Shown here piece after piece: positions 8,565 through 17,131 of a DNA stretch of 64,000 nt. Both the position numbers and the translations under genes were made by a program. This stretch comes from Caballeronia novacaledonica (lineage in GTDB: Bacteria > Pseudomonadota > Gammaproteobacteria > Burkholderiales > Burkholderiaceae): assembly GCF_900258035.1 (NCBI RefSeq), contig NZ_OGTP01000030.1, positions 1 to 64,000 on the forward strand, given 5' to 3'. The notes under the pieces were generated by a model, which did not search any database, was not told the origin of the DNA, and saw only the letters and a list, made by a program, of their open reading frames with translations. How positions within the stretch are numbered: position 1 is the stretch's first letter; every line of letters starts with the position of its first letter.

Positions 8565-10355
8565 TCATTCGTCGACGCGCAGGATCGCCAGGAAAGCCTC
8601 TTGCGGGATTTCGACCGAGCCGACCTGCTTCATGCGCTTCTTGCCGGCCTTCTGCTTTTCGAGCAGCTTCTTCTTGCGCGTGATGTCGCCGCCGTAGCAC
8701 TTCGCGAGCACGTTCTTGCGCAGCGCCTTGATGTTTTCGCGCGCGATGATGTTCGAGCCGATGGTCGCCTGAATCGCCACGTCGTACATCTGACGCGGAA
8801 TCAGCTCGCGCATCTTCGACGCCACTTCGCGGCCGCGATGCTGGCTCTGCGTACGGTGCACGATGACGGAGAGCGCATCGACCTTGTCGCCGTTGATGAG
8901 CATGTCGACCTTGACGACGTCGGCGGCGCGATATTCCTTGAACTCGTAATCCATCGACGCATAGCCGCGCGACGTCGACTTCAGGCGGTCGAAGAAGTCG
9001 AGCACGATTTCCGCCATCGGGATTTCGTAGGTGAGCTGCACCTGGCGGCCGTGATATTGCATGTTGATCTGCGAGCCGCGCTTCGCCGTGCACAGCGTGA
9101 TGACCGAGCCGACATATTCCTGCGGCATGTACAGGTTCACGGTGACGATCGGCTCGCGCACTTCCTCGATCTTCGGCGGCTCCGGCATCTTCGCCGGGTT
9201 CTCGACGGAAATGGTCGTGCCGTCACGCTGCACGACTTCGTAAATCACGGTCGGCGCCGTGGTGATGAGGTCCATGTCGAACTCGCGCTCGAGCCGCTCC
9301 TGCACGATTTCCATGTGCAGCAGACCGAGAAAGCCGCAGCGGAAACCGAAGCCGAGCGCCTGCGACACTTCCGGCTCGTATTGCAGCGAGGCGTCGTTGA
9401 GCTTCAGCTTTTCGAGCGATTCGCGCAGCGCGTCGTACTGGTTCGCCTCGACCGGATAGAGACCGGCGAAAACCTGCGGCTTCACTTCCTTGAAGCCCGG
9501 CAGCGGCGATTCGGCGGCACGGTTCGAAAGCGTGACGGTGTCGCCCACTTTCGCGGCCGTCAGTTCCTTGATGCCCGCGATCACGAAGCCCACCTGCCCC
9601 GCCGACAGTTGCGCGAGGTTGGTCGATTTCGGCGCGAACACGCCGACGTGCTCGACCGGGTATTGCGCGCCGGTCGCCATCATCTTGATCTTGTCTTTCG
9701 GCTTCAGCGTGCCGTTGACGATACGCACCAGCATCACGACGCCGACGTAGTTGTCGAACCACGAATCGATGATGAGCGCCTGCAGCGGCGCGTCCACATC
9801 GCCCTTCGGCGGCGGCACTTTCGCGATCAGCGATTCGAGCACGTCCTCGACGCCCAGACCGGTCTTGGCGCTGCAATGCACGGCGTCGGTCGCGTCGATG
9901 CCGATCACGTCTTCGATTTCGGCGATCGCGTTCTCGGGATTCGCCGCCGGCAGGTCGATCTTGTTCAGCACCGGCACGACTTCGACGCCCAGTTCGATCG
10001 CGGTGTAGCAGTTCGCGACCGTCTGCGCCTCGACGCCCTGACTCGCATCGACGACGAGCAGCGCGCCCTCGCACGCGGACAGCGAGCGGCTGACTTCGTA
10101 GGAGAAGTCGACGTGCCCCGGCGTGTCGATCAGGTTCAGGTTGTAGAGACGGCCGTCGCGCGCCTTATAGGTGAGCGCGGCGGTTTGCGCCTTGATCGTG
10201 ATGCCGCGCTCGCGTTCGAGGTCCATCGAATCGAGCACCTGCGCTTCCATCTCACGGTCGGACAAGCCGCCGCACAACTGGATGATGCGGTCAGCGAGCG
10301 TCGACTTGCCGTGGTCGATGTGCGCGATGATCGAAAAGTTACGAATATGATCCAT
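8565..10355 (-). CDS. lepA: Elongation factor 4 (LepA)
   Basis: A 596-residue translational GTPase that acts on stalled or back-translocating ribosomes. The G1 motif AHIDHGKST (residues 11-19), the G3 region DTPGHVDF and NKID are intact, followed by domains II, III and V and the LepA-specific C-terminal domain ending in ITRKKKLLEKQKAGKKRMK. Length is nearly that of E. coli LepA (599). It starts 133 bases after the glutaredoxin-like gene. Confidence 0.97.
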   Translation of the reverse strand: MDHIRNFSIIAHIDHGKSTLADRIIQLCGGLSDREMEAQVLDSMDLERERGITIKAQTAALTYKARDGRLYNLNLIDTPGHVDFSYEVSRSLSACEGALLVVDASQGVEAQTVANCYTAIELGVEVVPVLNKIDLPAANPENAIAEIEDVIGIDATDAVHCSAKTGLGVEDVLESLIAKVPPPKGDVDAPLQALIIDSWFDNYVGVVMLVRIVNGTLKPKDKIKMMATGAQYPVEHVGVFAPKSTNLAQLSAGQVGFVIAGIKELTAAKVGDTVTLSNRAAESPLPGFKEVKPQVFAGLYPVEANQYDALRESLEKLKLNDASLQYEPEVSQALGFGFRCGFLGLLHMEIVQERLEREFDMDLITTAPTVIYEVVQRDGTTISVENPAKMPEPPKIEEVREPIVTVNLYMPQEYVGSVITLCTAKRGSQINMQYHGRQVQLTYEIPMAEIVLDFFDRLKSTSRGYASMDYEFKEYRAADVVKVDMLINGDKVDALSVIVHRTQSQHRGREVASKMRELIPRQMYDVAIQATIGSNIIARENIKALRKNVLAKCYGGDITRKKKLLEKQKAGKKRMKQVGSVEIPQEAFLAILRVDE

Positions 10356-10488
10356 TCAGTGCCGCAAGCCCGAAAAAAGCGAAAAAGGCGCGCCCTCACC
10401 AACGCGGAGCACGCCTTGAAAATTTGGGGAAAACTTCTGCATTTTAGCCGAAAACGGCTGTGCCCCGGCGGATTTCGCCTTTGCGGGT

Positions 10489-10749
10489 TCACCGCCCGCG
10501 CGCGCCGAGCGCCGCGTACACGGCGCGACGATCGAGCCGGTACTGGCACAACTCGACGCCGTCGAGCGTGAGCACGGGCACGCGCTCGTCGTAGCGCGCC
10601 TCCAGCAGCGGATCTTCGTCGATGTCGATCCATGCGACGCCCAGGCCGTGTTGCGCCGCGATCGGCTCCAGCTCGGCCCGCATGTCCTCGCACAAATGAC
10701 ACCAGGCGCGCCCGTACAGGACAAACCGCGCGCCCGAAGCCGAAATCAT
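10489..10749 (-). CDS. Glutaredoxin-like (DUF836) protein
   Basis: An 86-residue thioredoxin-fold protein of the DUF836/glutaredoxin-2-like family. A redox motif WCHLCED lies near residues 16-22 after a short beta strand (FVLYGRAW), and the conserved VPVLTLDG cis-Pro segment follows near residue 58. The start is four bases after the mucD stop, so the two are probably co-transcribed and perhaps translationally coupled. Its substrates are unknown; a cytoplasmic thiol-disulfide role is inferred from the fold. Confidence 0.85.
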   Translation of the reverse strand: MISASGARFVLYGRAWCHLCEDMRAELEPIAAQHGLGVAWIDIDEDPLLEARYDERVPVLTLDGVELCQYRLDRRAVYAALGARGR

Positions 10750-10753
10750 GCGC

Positions 10754-12289
10754 TTATTTCTGCGCCGGCACGCGCGGACGCAGCGGCACGAACTGCGTGT
10801 TGTCGCCGCGACGCACGAGAATCGCGACCATCTTGCTGGCGTCGAGACCTTGCGCGACTTCCTGGAACTGCTTTGCGCTCGTGATGTCCGTATCGCCGAT
10901 GCGCATGATGATGTCGCCCTTCTGGAAGCCCGCGCGCGCCGCCGGCCCTTCGACCGCATCGATCTGAACGCCGCCCGACAACTTCAGCGCTTTCTTCTGG
11001 TCGGCCGGAATGTCGCTCACCGCCATCCCGAGGGAATTGCTCGCGCGCTCCTTCGGTTGCGGCGATTTCTTCTGCTCGGTCTTCGCGACCTTGTCCGGCT
11101 GCATCTCGGCCACGACGACCGACAGATCGCGCGTCTGGCCCTTGCGCCAGATCGTCAGCGTGGTCTTCGTGCCGGGCTTCGTGTCGCCGACCATGCGCGG
11201 CAAATCCGTTGCGGTCTCGACGTTCTGGCCGTTGAACTTCAGGATGATGTCGCCCGGCTGCACGCCCGCCTTGTCGGCCGGACCGCCCGACTCGACGCTC
11301 GACACGAGCGCGCCCTGCGTTTTCGGCAGCCCGAGCGAATCCGCGACATCTTTCGTCACTTCGCCGATCGCCACCGCGATGCGGCCGCGCACGACCTTGC
11401 CCGACGTCTTGAGCTGGTCCGCCACGCGCATCGCTTCGTCGATCGGAATAGCGAACGAGATGCCCATGAAACCGCCCGTGCGGCTGTAAATCTGCGAATT
11501 GATACCGATCACCTCGCCCGCCATGTTGATGAGCGGACCGCCCGAATTGCCCGGATTCACGGCGACGTCGGTCTGGATGAACGGCAGGTAATCGCCCGTG
11601 TCGCGGCCCTTCGCGCTGACGATGCCCGCGGTCACCGTGTTGTCGAGGCCGAAGGGCGAACCGATCGCGAGCACCCATTCGCCGACGCGCACCTTGTTCG
11701 AATCGCCGATGGTGATCGCGGGCAGATTAGTCGCGCTGATCTTCACGACGGCCACGTCCGTACGCTCGTCCACGCCGACGAGACGCGCCTTGAATTCGCG
11801 TTTGTCGGTGAGCGTGACGTAGATGGTGTCCGCGTCGTCGACGACGTGCGCGTTGGTCATCACGTAGCCGTCGGTCGACAGAATGAAACCCGAGCCGACA
11901 CCGCTGCTTTGCTCCGAGTTGTCCTGGCTGTCGTCCGGCGAGCTGCGGCTGCCGCCCTTGCCCTGATCGCCCTTGTCGCCCTGGCTTCCGCCGCCATTGT
12001 TGCCGCCGCCGCGCGGAGGCTGGCCGGGCATCGGAATGCCGAAGAAGCGGCGAAAGAATTCGGACATGTCGCCGTCGTCGAGACCCGGCGGCAGGCCGCG
12101 TAGATCGCTGCTCGTACCCACGCGCGAGGTCGTGCGGATGTTCACGACCGAAGGCCCCACCTTGTCGACGAGCGTCGTGAAGTCCGGCAGGTTCACCGTG
12201 GGCACCGCCGACGCAGATTGCGATACGAACGGCAGGCACACGGCGAGCGCCGCGGCCGCGATGAACTTGCGCAGCGAGAAGTTGCTCAT
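10754..12289 (-). CDS. mucD: Periplasmic Do-type serine protease
   Basis: A 511-residue DegP/DegQ-family protease and chaperone, the MucD member of the sigma-E operon. It has a signal peptide (cleavage after about AxA at residue 28), a Gly/Ser/Asp-rich linker (about residues 90-130), the chymotrypsin-like domain with His148 (TNAHVV), Asp178 (RTDVAVV) and Ser249 (GNSGGP), and two PDZ domains. It degrades misfolded envelope proteins and in related bacteria dampens RpoE signalling. It lies 22 bases downstream of rseB. Confidence 0.95.
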   Translation of the reverse strand: MSNFSLRKFIAAAALAVCLPFVSQSASAVPTVNLPDFTTLVDKVGPSVVNIRTTSRVGTSSDLRGLPPGLDDGDMSEFFRRFFGIPMPGQPPRGGGNNGGGSQGDKGDQGKGGSRSSPDDSQDNSEQSSGVGSGFILSTDGYVMTNAHVVDDADTIYVTLTDKREFKARLVGVDERTDVAVVKISATNLPAITIGDSNKVRVGEWVLAIGSPFGLDNTVTAGIVSAKGRDTGDYLPFIQTDVAVNPGNSGGPLINMAGEVIGINSQIYSRTGGFMGISFAIPIDEAMRVADQLKTSGKVVRGRIAVAIGEVTKDVADSLGLPKTQGALVSSVESGGPADKAGVQPGDIILKFNGQNVETATDLPRMVGDTKPGTKTTLTIWRKGQTRDLSVVVAEMQPDKVAKTEQKKSPQPKERASNSLGMAVSDIPADQKKALKLSGGVQIDAVEGPAARAGFQKGDIIMRIGDTDITSAKQFQEVAQGLDASKMVAILVRRGDNTQFVPLRPRVPAQK

Positions 12290-12311
12290 ATGTTGGAGGC
12301 CGGGATCTGGA

Positions 12312-13355
12312 TTACTTGGAAGGCTTGTATTCTATGGTAGAAGCAAATTGCTGCAATGTGGCTTGCGGCACTTCACCCAGCAAGGTGATCCAGAAATCCC
12401 CGCGACGCTTCACCAGAACATGCGTGGCGCCGCTATTTCCCGCGCCTTCCTTGCGCGTATTTTTCTCCACCGGTTCGACGAAAACGGAGATTGTCGCGAG
12501 GCCGTCGGAGAACACGGCCTGATCGACCGGAATCGGCGGCTGTCCCTGCTGGCTCGACGCCATCGGACGGCGAAGTTCGCGAATCTTGCGAAAGCCGGCG
12601 ATATTCGGCGTCAGTTGCCAGCCTTGCGCTTCCATGTCGACGGACTGCACGGGCGGCCGCACGACGGTCCAGCCCGACGTGCCGCGGATGCCGTTCGCGA
12701 TCGGCGCCTTGTCGATCGGCCCGCCGATGCGCACTTGAGAAAACGAAAGCTGTTCGAGCACCTGACCGTCCGGACCGAGCGTCTGCGCGCGCAGCAGCAG
12801 GCCGGTTTTCGTGTCCGCCCACAGCTTGTAGGCGAATCGATAGGAATCTTTCGGATCGAGTTCCAGCACTTGGCTATCGACGCCGGCGACGCGGTCGCTG
12901 CCGAGCAGCTTCGGCTCGTAGACGGCGAGCACCTGGTCGCCACTGGTGGAAAGCAGCGCGGGGAAAGAATCGCGGTTCTGCCGATGCTCCACGACGAGGA
13001 GATGCCGCTCGGGCACGAACGTGAACATGTCGTCGTCGTGACGCAGCATCTTGCGCGGCGCGCCATCGAGACTTTCGAGCGATTCGTATTCGCCGTCACC
13101 GCGCGTGGCGATATGCGTGATGCGCGACGACTGAACGGTCGCGCCACGCTGATAGACGAACGTGCCTTCGTAATTTTGCTGCTGTGCCGCTTCATGAATG
13201 CGGTTGAGCAGGCTGGCGGCGGTCTTGCGCGCAGCGGCGGGATCGTCTCCCTGGGCATAAGAGCCCGTTGCCGCTGTCAACAACGCGGCTGCGCAGAGCA
13301 TCAACGCCGGCAGCCGCCCCCAGTAACTTTTTTTATTCAACCGCACATTCAGCAT
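12312..13355 (-). CDS. rseB: Sigma-E regulatory protein RseB/MucB
   Basis: A 347-residue periplasmic protein that binds the anti-sigma factor RseA and shields it from DegS-type cleavage until lipoprotein or LPS signals displace it. A signal peptide ends near residue 35 (GSYAQ). The large N-domain contains the family features NYEGTFVYQRG and DGEYESLESLDG-type segments; the small C-domain contains SVFVEP and THVLVKRRGDFWITLLGEVP. The ATG at 13355 lies four bases past the rseA stop; a TTG three bases earlier is possible. Confidence 0.92.
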   Translation of the reverse strand: MLNVRLNKKSYWGRLPALMLCAAALLTAATGSYAQGDDPAAARKTAASLLNRIHEAAQQQNYEGTFVYQRGATVQSSRITHIATRGDGEYESLESLDGAPRKMLRHDDDMFTFVPERHLLVVEHRQNRDSFPALLSTSGDQVLAVYEPKLLGSDRVAGVDSQVLELDPKDSYRFAYKLWADTKTGLLLRAQTLGPDGQVLEQLSFSQVRIGGPIDKAPIANGIRGTSGWTVVRPPVQSVDMEAQGWQLTPNIAGFRKIRELRRPMASSQQGQPPIPVDQAVFSDGLATISVFVEPVEKNTRKEGAGNSGATHVLVKRRGDFWITLLGEVPQATLQQFASTIEYKPSK

Positions 13356-13359
13356 CAAA

Positions 13360-13995
13360 TTATTGGCCTTGCGACGTAGCCGCTGCGCGAATCAAAGGCA
13401 TGGAACCGGGCATCGCGGGCTGCTGGGAGAACTGCTGATGCGCTTCGAGGTATTGATCGAGATCGGCGTCGCGGATGATGTTCGCTTCCACGATCGGCGA
13501 GCGTGTGGTTGCCGCCGGCACCGACGCGAGCGCGACGCGCTGCATCGAATCCGCCGGCGCGATGCTCGCCACCTGCGTCCCGCCGTGTCCGCCGACGCCT
13601 TGCAATTGCGGCACGACGATCCATGTCAGCGTGGCGGCCGCCGCGGCGACTGCAAACGCCGGCATCACGCGACGGCGCAGCATGCCGCCACGCGCTTTCG
13701 CCGCTGCGGCCGGCAGCGCCGCGGGCGCCAGCACATGCGCTTCGGCCGCGAAGCGCTCGGAGAACGCGGCCATGAACGCATTGCTGCGCGCCGGGCTGAC
13801 CGCGAGATCGTCGGAGCGCAGGGCGTCGCCGATTAGATGATAGGTCGACCACGCCGCGCGTTCTTCGCTCTTCGGATCCGCGAGAAACTGGCTGACGCCA
13901 CCCATTTCTTCGAGCGATTCACCGTCGACGAACGCCGACACGCGCTCGCTGCGCGAACCCGCCTGTGTTTGATTCTGCATCGAGACCGACCCCAT
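13360..13995 (-). CDS. rseA: Anti-sigma-E factor RseA/MucA
   Basis: A single-pass inner-membrane protein of about 211 residues that holds RpoE inactive. The cytoplasmic part carries the RseA N-domain (RVSAFVDGE, SEERAAWSTYHLIGDALRS); a transmembrane helix lies at about residues 111-130; the periplasmic tail would bind RseB. Three ATGs are close together (14007, 13995, 13980); 13995 is chosen because a GGGAG lies at suitable distance. The gene is 82 bases downstream of rpoE. Sequence similarity to E. coli RseA is low, so the call rests on fold, topology and order. Confidence 0.9.
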   Translation of the reverse strand: MGSVSMQNQTQAGSRSERVSAFVDGESLEEMGGVSQFLADPKSEERAAWSTYHLIGDALRSDDLAVSPARSNAFMAAFSERFAAEAHVLAPAALPAAAAKARGGMLRRRVMPAFAVAAAAATLTWIVVPQLQGVGGHGGTQVASIAPADSMQRVALASVPAATTRSPIVEANIIRDADLDQYLEAHQQFSQQPAMPGSMPLIRAAATSQGQ

Positions 13996-14077
13996 GATGC
14001 TCCCCATCTTTTGACCACACCCCGTTGTGACACCACCAACCCAGATATCGCGTCCCTGCCCCGAGGATTTTCGCCGC

Positions 14078-14677
14078 CTACCAGCGTTTGCCTTCGGGAG
14101 TGTCCAACAACGGACGCAATTTTGCCGCAATGGCTTCGCGAGCACGAAAAATTCTCGACCTGACGGTGCCGATCGGGCAGTCCATCATTTCGGCGATTTC
14201 CTCGTAACTCAGACCTTCAATTTCCCTGAGCGTGATGGCAGTGCGCAATTCCTCCGGCAACAGCGCCATCGCAGCGTTGACCGTTTCGGCAATCTGCTTG
14301 CTCATCAACATCGACTCGGGCGTGTTGATATCCCTTAGTTGGTCCGCGTCGGAGAAAGTTTCCGCTTCTTCTGCATCGGCCTCGGTAGAAGTGGGAGCAC
14401 GGCGGCCCTGTGTCGCAAGGTAGTTCTTTGCCGTGTTGACGGCAATCCGGTAGAGCCAGGTATAAAACGCCGATTCGCCGCGAAATTGCGGCAGCGCACG
14501 GTAGGCCTTGATGAAGGCGTCTTGGGCGACGTCCTCGACCTCGGCGGGGTCGCGCACGAGGCGCGAGATCAGTCGAATGATCTTGCGGTGGTATTTGGCG
14601 ACCAGCAGTTCGAACGCGGCCTTGTCACCCTTCTGGACACGCTCGACCAGCAATTGGTCGATTTCTTTTTCGCTCAC
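14078..14677 (-). CDS. rpoE: RNA polymerase sigma factor RpoE (AlgU)
   Basis: A 199-residue ECF sigma factor for envelope stress. Region 2 (VEDVAQDAFIKAYRALPQF, GESAFYTWLYRIAVNTAKN) and region 4 (LPEELRTAITLREIEGLSYE followed by GTVRSRIFRARE) are intact. The start is a GTG at 14677, giving the usual N-terminus (V/M)SEKEIDQLLVERVQKGDK; the longer upstream frame overlaps the YgfX-like gene. It heads the rpoE-rseA-rseB-mucD block. Confidence 0.95.
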   Translation of the reverse strand: MSEKEIDQLLVERVQKGDKAAFELLVAKYHRKIIRLISRLVRDPAEVEDVAQDAFIKAYRALPQFRGESAFYTWLYRIAVNTAKNYLATQGRRAPTSTEADAEEAETFSDADQLRDINTPESMLMSKQIAETVNAAMALLPEELRTAITLREIEGLSYEEIAEMMDCPIGTVRSRIFRAREAIAAKLRPLLDTPEGKRW

Positions 14678-14717
14678 CTGTGAAATCCGTTTAACTTGGG
14701 GTGTTGCGCGGAGGGCT

Positions 14718-14778
14718 ATTGTAGCGTTACCGCCTGTAAGGCAACCGGTACGCTCATGCGCCGTTACAGTCGTTACAG
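14718..14778 (-). promoter_or_regulatory. Candidate rpoE upstream region with tandem repeats
   Basis: Upstream of rpoE (minus strand) a TACAAT -10-like hexamer lies at 14718-14723, but no good -35 at normal spacing. Two direct copies of CGTTACAG (plus-strand orientation, 14762-14769 and 14771-14778) lie nine bases apart over the stop codon of the preceding gene. This may be an internal promoter or binding site for rpoE; the evidence is weak. Confidence 0.3.
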
Positions 14779-15228
14779 GTGGGAACGAGCGGCGCGGCGC
14801 GCCTGCACTGAGAGTTGCCGAAAGGTGCCGGCATCGACGGAATCCGCCGCGACGACGAGCGTTTCGCGCCGCTCGCGCGCATCGCGAAGCGTCAGCACGA
14901 GGAGCCGTCCGCTCCATTGCGCGCACCCCGCGATACGCGTATGCCGCATCGCCCCGGTACGGCTCCAGATGGCGAGGCCGTCCGGCAAAAGGCCGATGGC
15001 CGAAGGTTGCGCCCGCAGCCATCGATACGACGCGAGCGCAAGCGCCGCCAACGTCGCCGTGCACGCCACGGACGCCTGCCCGGCATTTTCCGTGTGCGCA
15101 AGGACGCACTGAAACACCGAAGCGCCCGCGACGCCCGCGAATCCGAGCATCGCGCCCCGCAAGAAGCGCGAAGGCCGCAGCGCGACGCCTGCGTCACACT
15201 GCGGCCGTTCCACATGCGCGCTCGCCAT
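14773..15228 (-). CDS. YgfX/CptA-like inner-membrane protein
   Basis: A protein of about 151 residues with two transmembrane helices in the first 70 residues (LGFAGVAGASVFQCVL and ACTATLAALALASYRWL) and a cytoplasmic beta-rich tail with the pattern LLPDGLAIWS ... LLVLTLRD ... VVAADSVDAGTFRQL. The end closely resembles the YgfX family tail (AADSMD..EWR.L). In E. coli, YgfX (CptA) affects the cytoskeleton and pairs with SdhE; no sdhE-like gene is adjacent here. ATG at 15228 is chosen because it sits just after fabF; the frame runs further upstream into that gene. Confidence 0.65.
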   Translation of the reverse strand: MASAHVERPQCDAGVALRPSRFLRGAMLGFAGVAGASVFQCVLAHTENAGQASVACTATLAALALASYRWLRAQPSAIGLLPDGLAIWSRTGAMRHTRIAGCAQWSGRLLVLTLRDARERRETLVVAADSVDAGTFRQLSVQARRAARSHL

Positions 15229-15259
15229 AACGATCCCCGCGATGACGAGCGCGCCGTGC

Positions 15260-16498
15260 TCAGTGGCGCTTGAAGACGAGCGAGCCGTTCGTGCCGCCAA
15301 AGCCGAACGAATTCTTCACCGCCACGTCGATCTTCATTTCCCGCGCCGTGTTCGCGCAGTAGTCCAGGTCGCACTTCGGATCCTGGTTGAAGATGTTGAT
15401 GGTCGGCGGCGAGACCTGATTGTGGATTGCCAGCACGGTGAACACCGACTCTAGGCCGCCCGCGCCGCCCAGCAGGTGGCCGGTCATCGACTTTGTGGAG
15501 TTCACGACGACCTTCTTCGCATGATCGCCGAGCGCGCGCGTGATGCCGATGGTTTCCGCAATGTCGCCGAGCGGCGTCGAGGTGCCGTGCGCATTGACGT
15601 AGTTCACTTCGTCCGCGTTGATGCGCGCGTTCTTCATCGCGTTGACCATGGCGCGGCGGCCGCCGTCGCCGTCTTCCGGCGGTGCGGTCATGTGATATGC
15701 GTCGCCGCTCATGCCGTAGCCGAGCAATTCGGCGTAGATCTTCGCGCCGCGCTTCTTCGCGTGTTCGTACTCTTCGAGCACCATCACGCCGGCGCCTTCG
15801 CCGAGCACGAAGCCGTCACGGTCGGTGTCCCACGGACGGCTCGCCGTCGCGGGATCGTCGTTGCGCTGCGAGAGCGCTCGCGCCGCAGCGAAACCGCCGA
15901 TGCCGAGCGGGGAAACCGTGGCTTCCGCGCCGCCGGCGATCATGACATCCGCGTCGCCGTATTCGATCAGACGCGATGCCTCGCCGATGCAGTGCAGGCC
16001 GGTGGTGCAGGCCGTGACCATCGACAGATTCGGGCCCTTCAGACCGAAACGGATCGACAGATGGCCGGAGATCATGTTGATGATCGACGCAGGCACGAAG
16101 AACGGCGAAATGCGGCGCGGGCCGCGATTGAGCAGTTCGGTCTGCGTGACTTCGATCATCGGCAGACCGCCGATGCCCGAGCCGACCACGACGCCCACGC
16201 GCTCCGAATTTTCATCGGTGATCTCGAGGCCGCTGTCCTGCATGGCCTGGACACCCGCGGCGAAGCCGTAATGGATGAACGTATCCATATGGCGCGCCTC
16301 TTTGGCGGGCATGTAGTCTTCGATATTGAAGCCCTTCACCTCGCCCGCGAAACGCGTGGAAAAGTTCGTCGCATCGAACTTCGTGATATTGGCGATGCCC
16401 GACTTGCCCGCGACCAGATTGGCCCAGCCGTCGGCAACAGTATTGCCGACAGGCGAAACGAGCCCCAGGCCTGTAACAACAACTCGACGACGGCTCAC
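15260..16498 (-). CDS. fabF: 3-oxoacyl-ACP synthase II
   Basis: A 412-residue condensing enzyme that elongates acyl-ACP with malonyl-ACP. The catalytic triad is visible: Cys164 in VTACTTGLHC, His in NAHGTSTPLGD and His in STKSMTGHLLGGAGGLE. It starts with GTG at 16498, preceded by AAGGGG at good spacing. It is separated from acpP by 144 bases that contain a hairpin and T-run. Confidence 0.97.
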   Translation of the reverse strand: MSRRRVVVTGLGLVSPVGNTVADGWANLVAGKSGIANITKFDATNFSTRFAGEVKGFNIEDYMPAKEARHMDTFIHYGFAAGVQAMQDSGLEITDENSERVGVVVGSGIGGLPMIEVTQTELLNRGPRRISPFFVPASIINMISGHLSIRFGLKGPNLSMVTACTTGLHCIGEASRLIEYGDADVMIAGGAEATVSPLGIGGFAAARALSQRNDDPATASRPWDTDRDGFVLGEGAGVMVLEEYEHAKKRGAKIYAELLGYGMSGDAYHMTAPPEDGDGGRRAMVNAMKNARINADEVNYVNAHGTSTPLGDIAETIGITRALGDHAKKVVVNSTKSMTGHLLGGAGGLESVFTVLAIHNQVSPPTINIFNQDPKCDLDYCANTAREMKIDVAVKNSFGFGGTNGSLVFKRH

Positions 16499-16524
16499 GG
16501 TAACCCCTTATCCATAGAATGACG

Positions 16525-16576
16525 AAAAACAAAAGCCACAGCGGCCACAGGAAACCGCCCTGTGTGCCCTGTGGCT
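16525..16576 (-). terminator. Hairpin with T-run between acpP and fabF
   Basis: On the minus strand an outer stem AGCCACAG/CTGTGGCT (complements 16569-16576 and 16534-16541) encloses an inner CACAGG/CCTGTG stem and is followed by TTTGTTTTT (complement 16525-16533). It looks like a rho-independent terminator or attenuator placed inside the fab gene run, just after acpP. This would let acpP be made in excess over fabF. Confidence 0.72.
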
Positions 16577-16642
16577 GTCAAATCGGTTTGCAGCGACGAT
16601 GCATCAAGCTGGTTGAGCGATGAGTCGCTGGCGCGTCCGGCC

Positions 16643-16882
16643 TTAGGCCTTGACGTTCGCGCGAGCGTAATCGATCGCTTGCTGAACCGTGGTGATCTTT
16701 TCGGCCTCTTCATCGGGAATTTCCATGCCGAATTCGTCTTCCAGCGCCATCACGAGTTCGACCGTATCGAGCGAGTCAGCGCCCAGATCGTTCACGAACG
16801 AAGCTTCGTTCTTGATTTCGGCTTCCGCCACGCCCAGTTGTTCGGCGACGATCTTCTTCACGCGCTGTTCGATGTTGTCCAT
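16643..16882 (-). CDS. acpP: Acyl carrier protein
   Basis: A 79-residue acidic carrier of growing acyl chains. Ser37 in [18 protein letters not shown] is the phosphopantetheine site. The ATG at 16882 gives the normal [18 protein letters not shown] start and is preceded by a strong GGAGGG site; an open frame 15 codons longer is not used. It lies 249 bases downstream of fabG, a gap large enough to hold its own promoter. Confidence 0.98.
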
Positions 16883-17131
16883 GCAGCCCTCCGAGGGAAA
16901 AAAGTTCAAAAATACGAGTGCGCGCATTTTATCAGGTTTGGACCCGCAAAATACGGCGCGTCAGTTCCATGCTCCGTCGTCCGGAGACCTTCATCAAGAG
17001 GTCTGCCGCCGGCGTTGCATCAATTTGTCACTGCCGCGCTGGAGCGGTGCACACGAAGCTCTTTTGAGCATTTCGCGCGCCCGTCCCGGCGCGGATATTA
17101 AGCGAAATTCCGCGAAATGCCTATTCAGGCC
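16883..17131 (-). promoter_or_regulatory. fabG-acpP gap, probable acpP leader
   Basis: A 249-base gap upstream of acpP. It holds a 9-bp inverted repeat (CATTTCGCG at 17069-17077, CGCGAAATG at 17111-17119), a smaller hairpin around 16983-17010 and an AT-richer stretch with a TGATAAAATG -10-like sequence about 40 bases before acpP. A separate acpP promoter is likely but no good -35 is seen. Confidence 0.4.
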
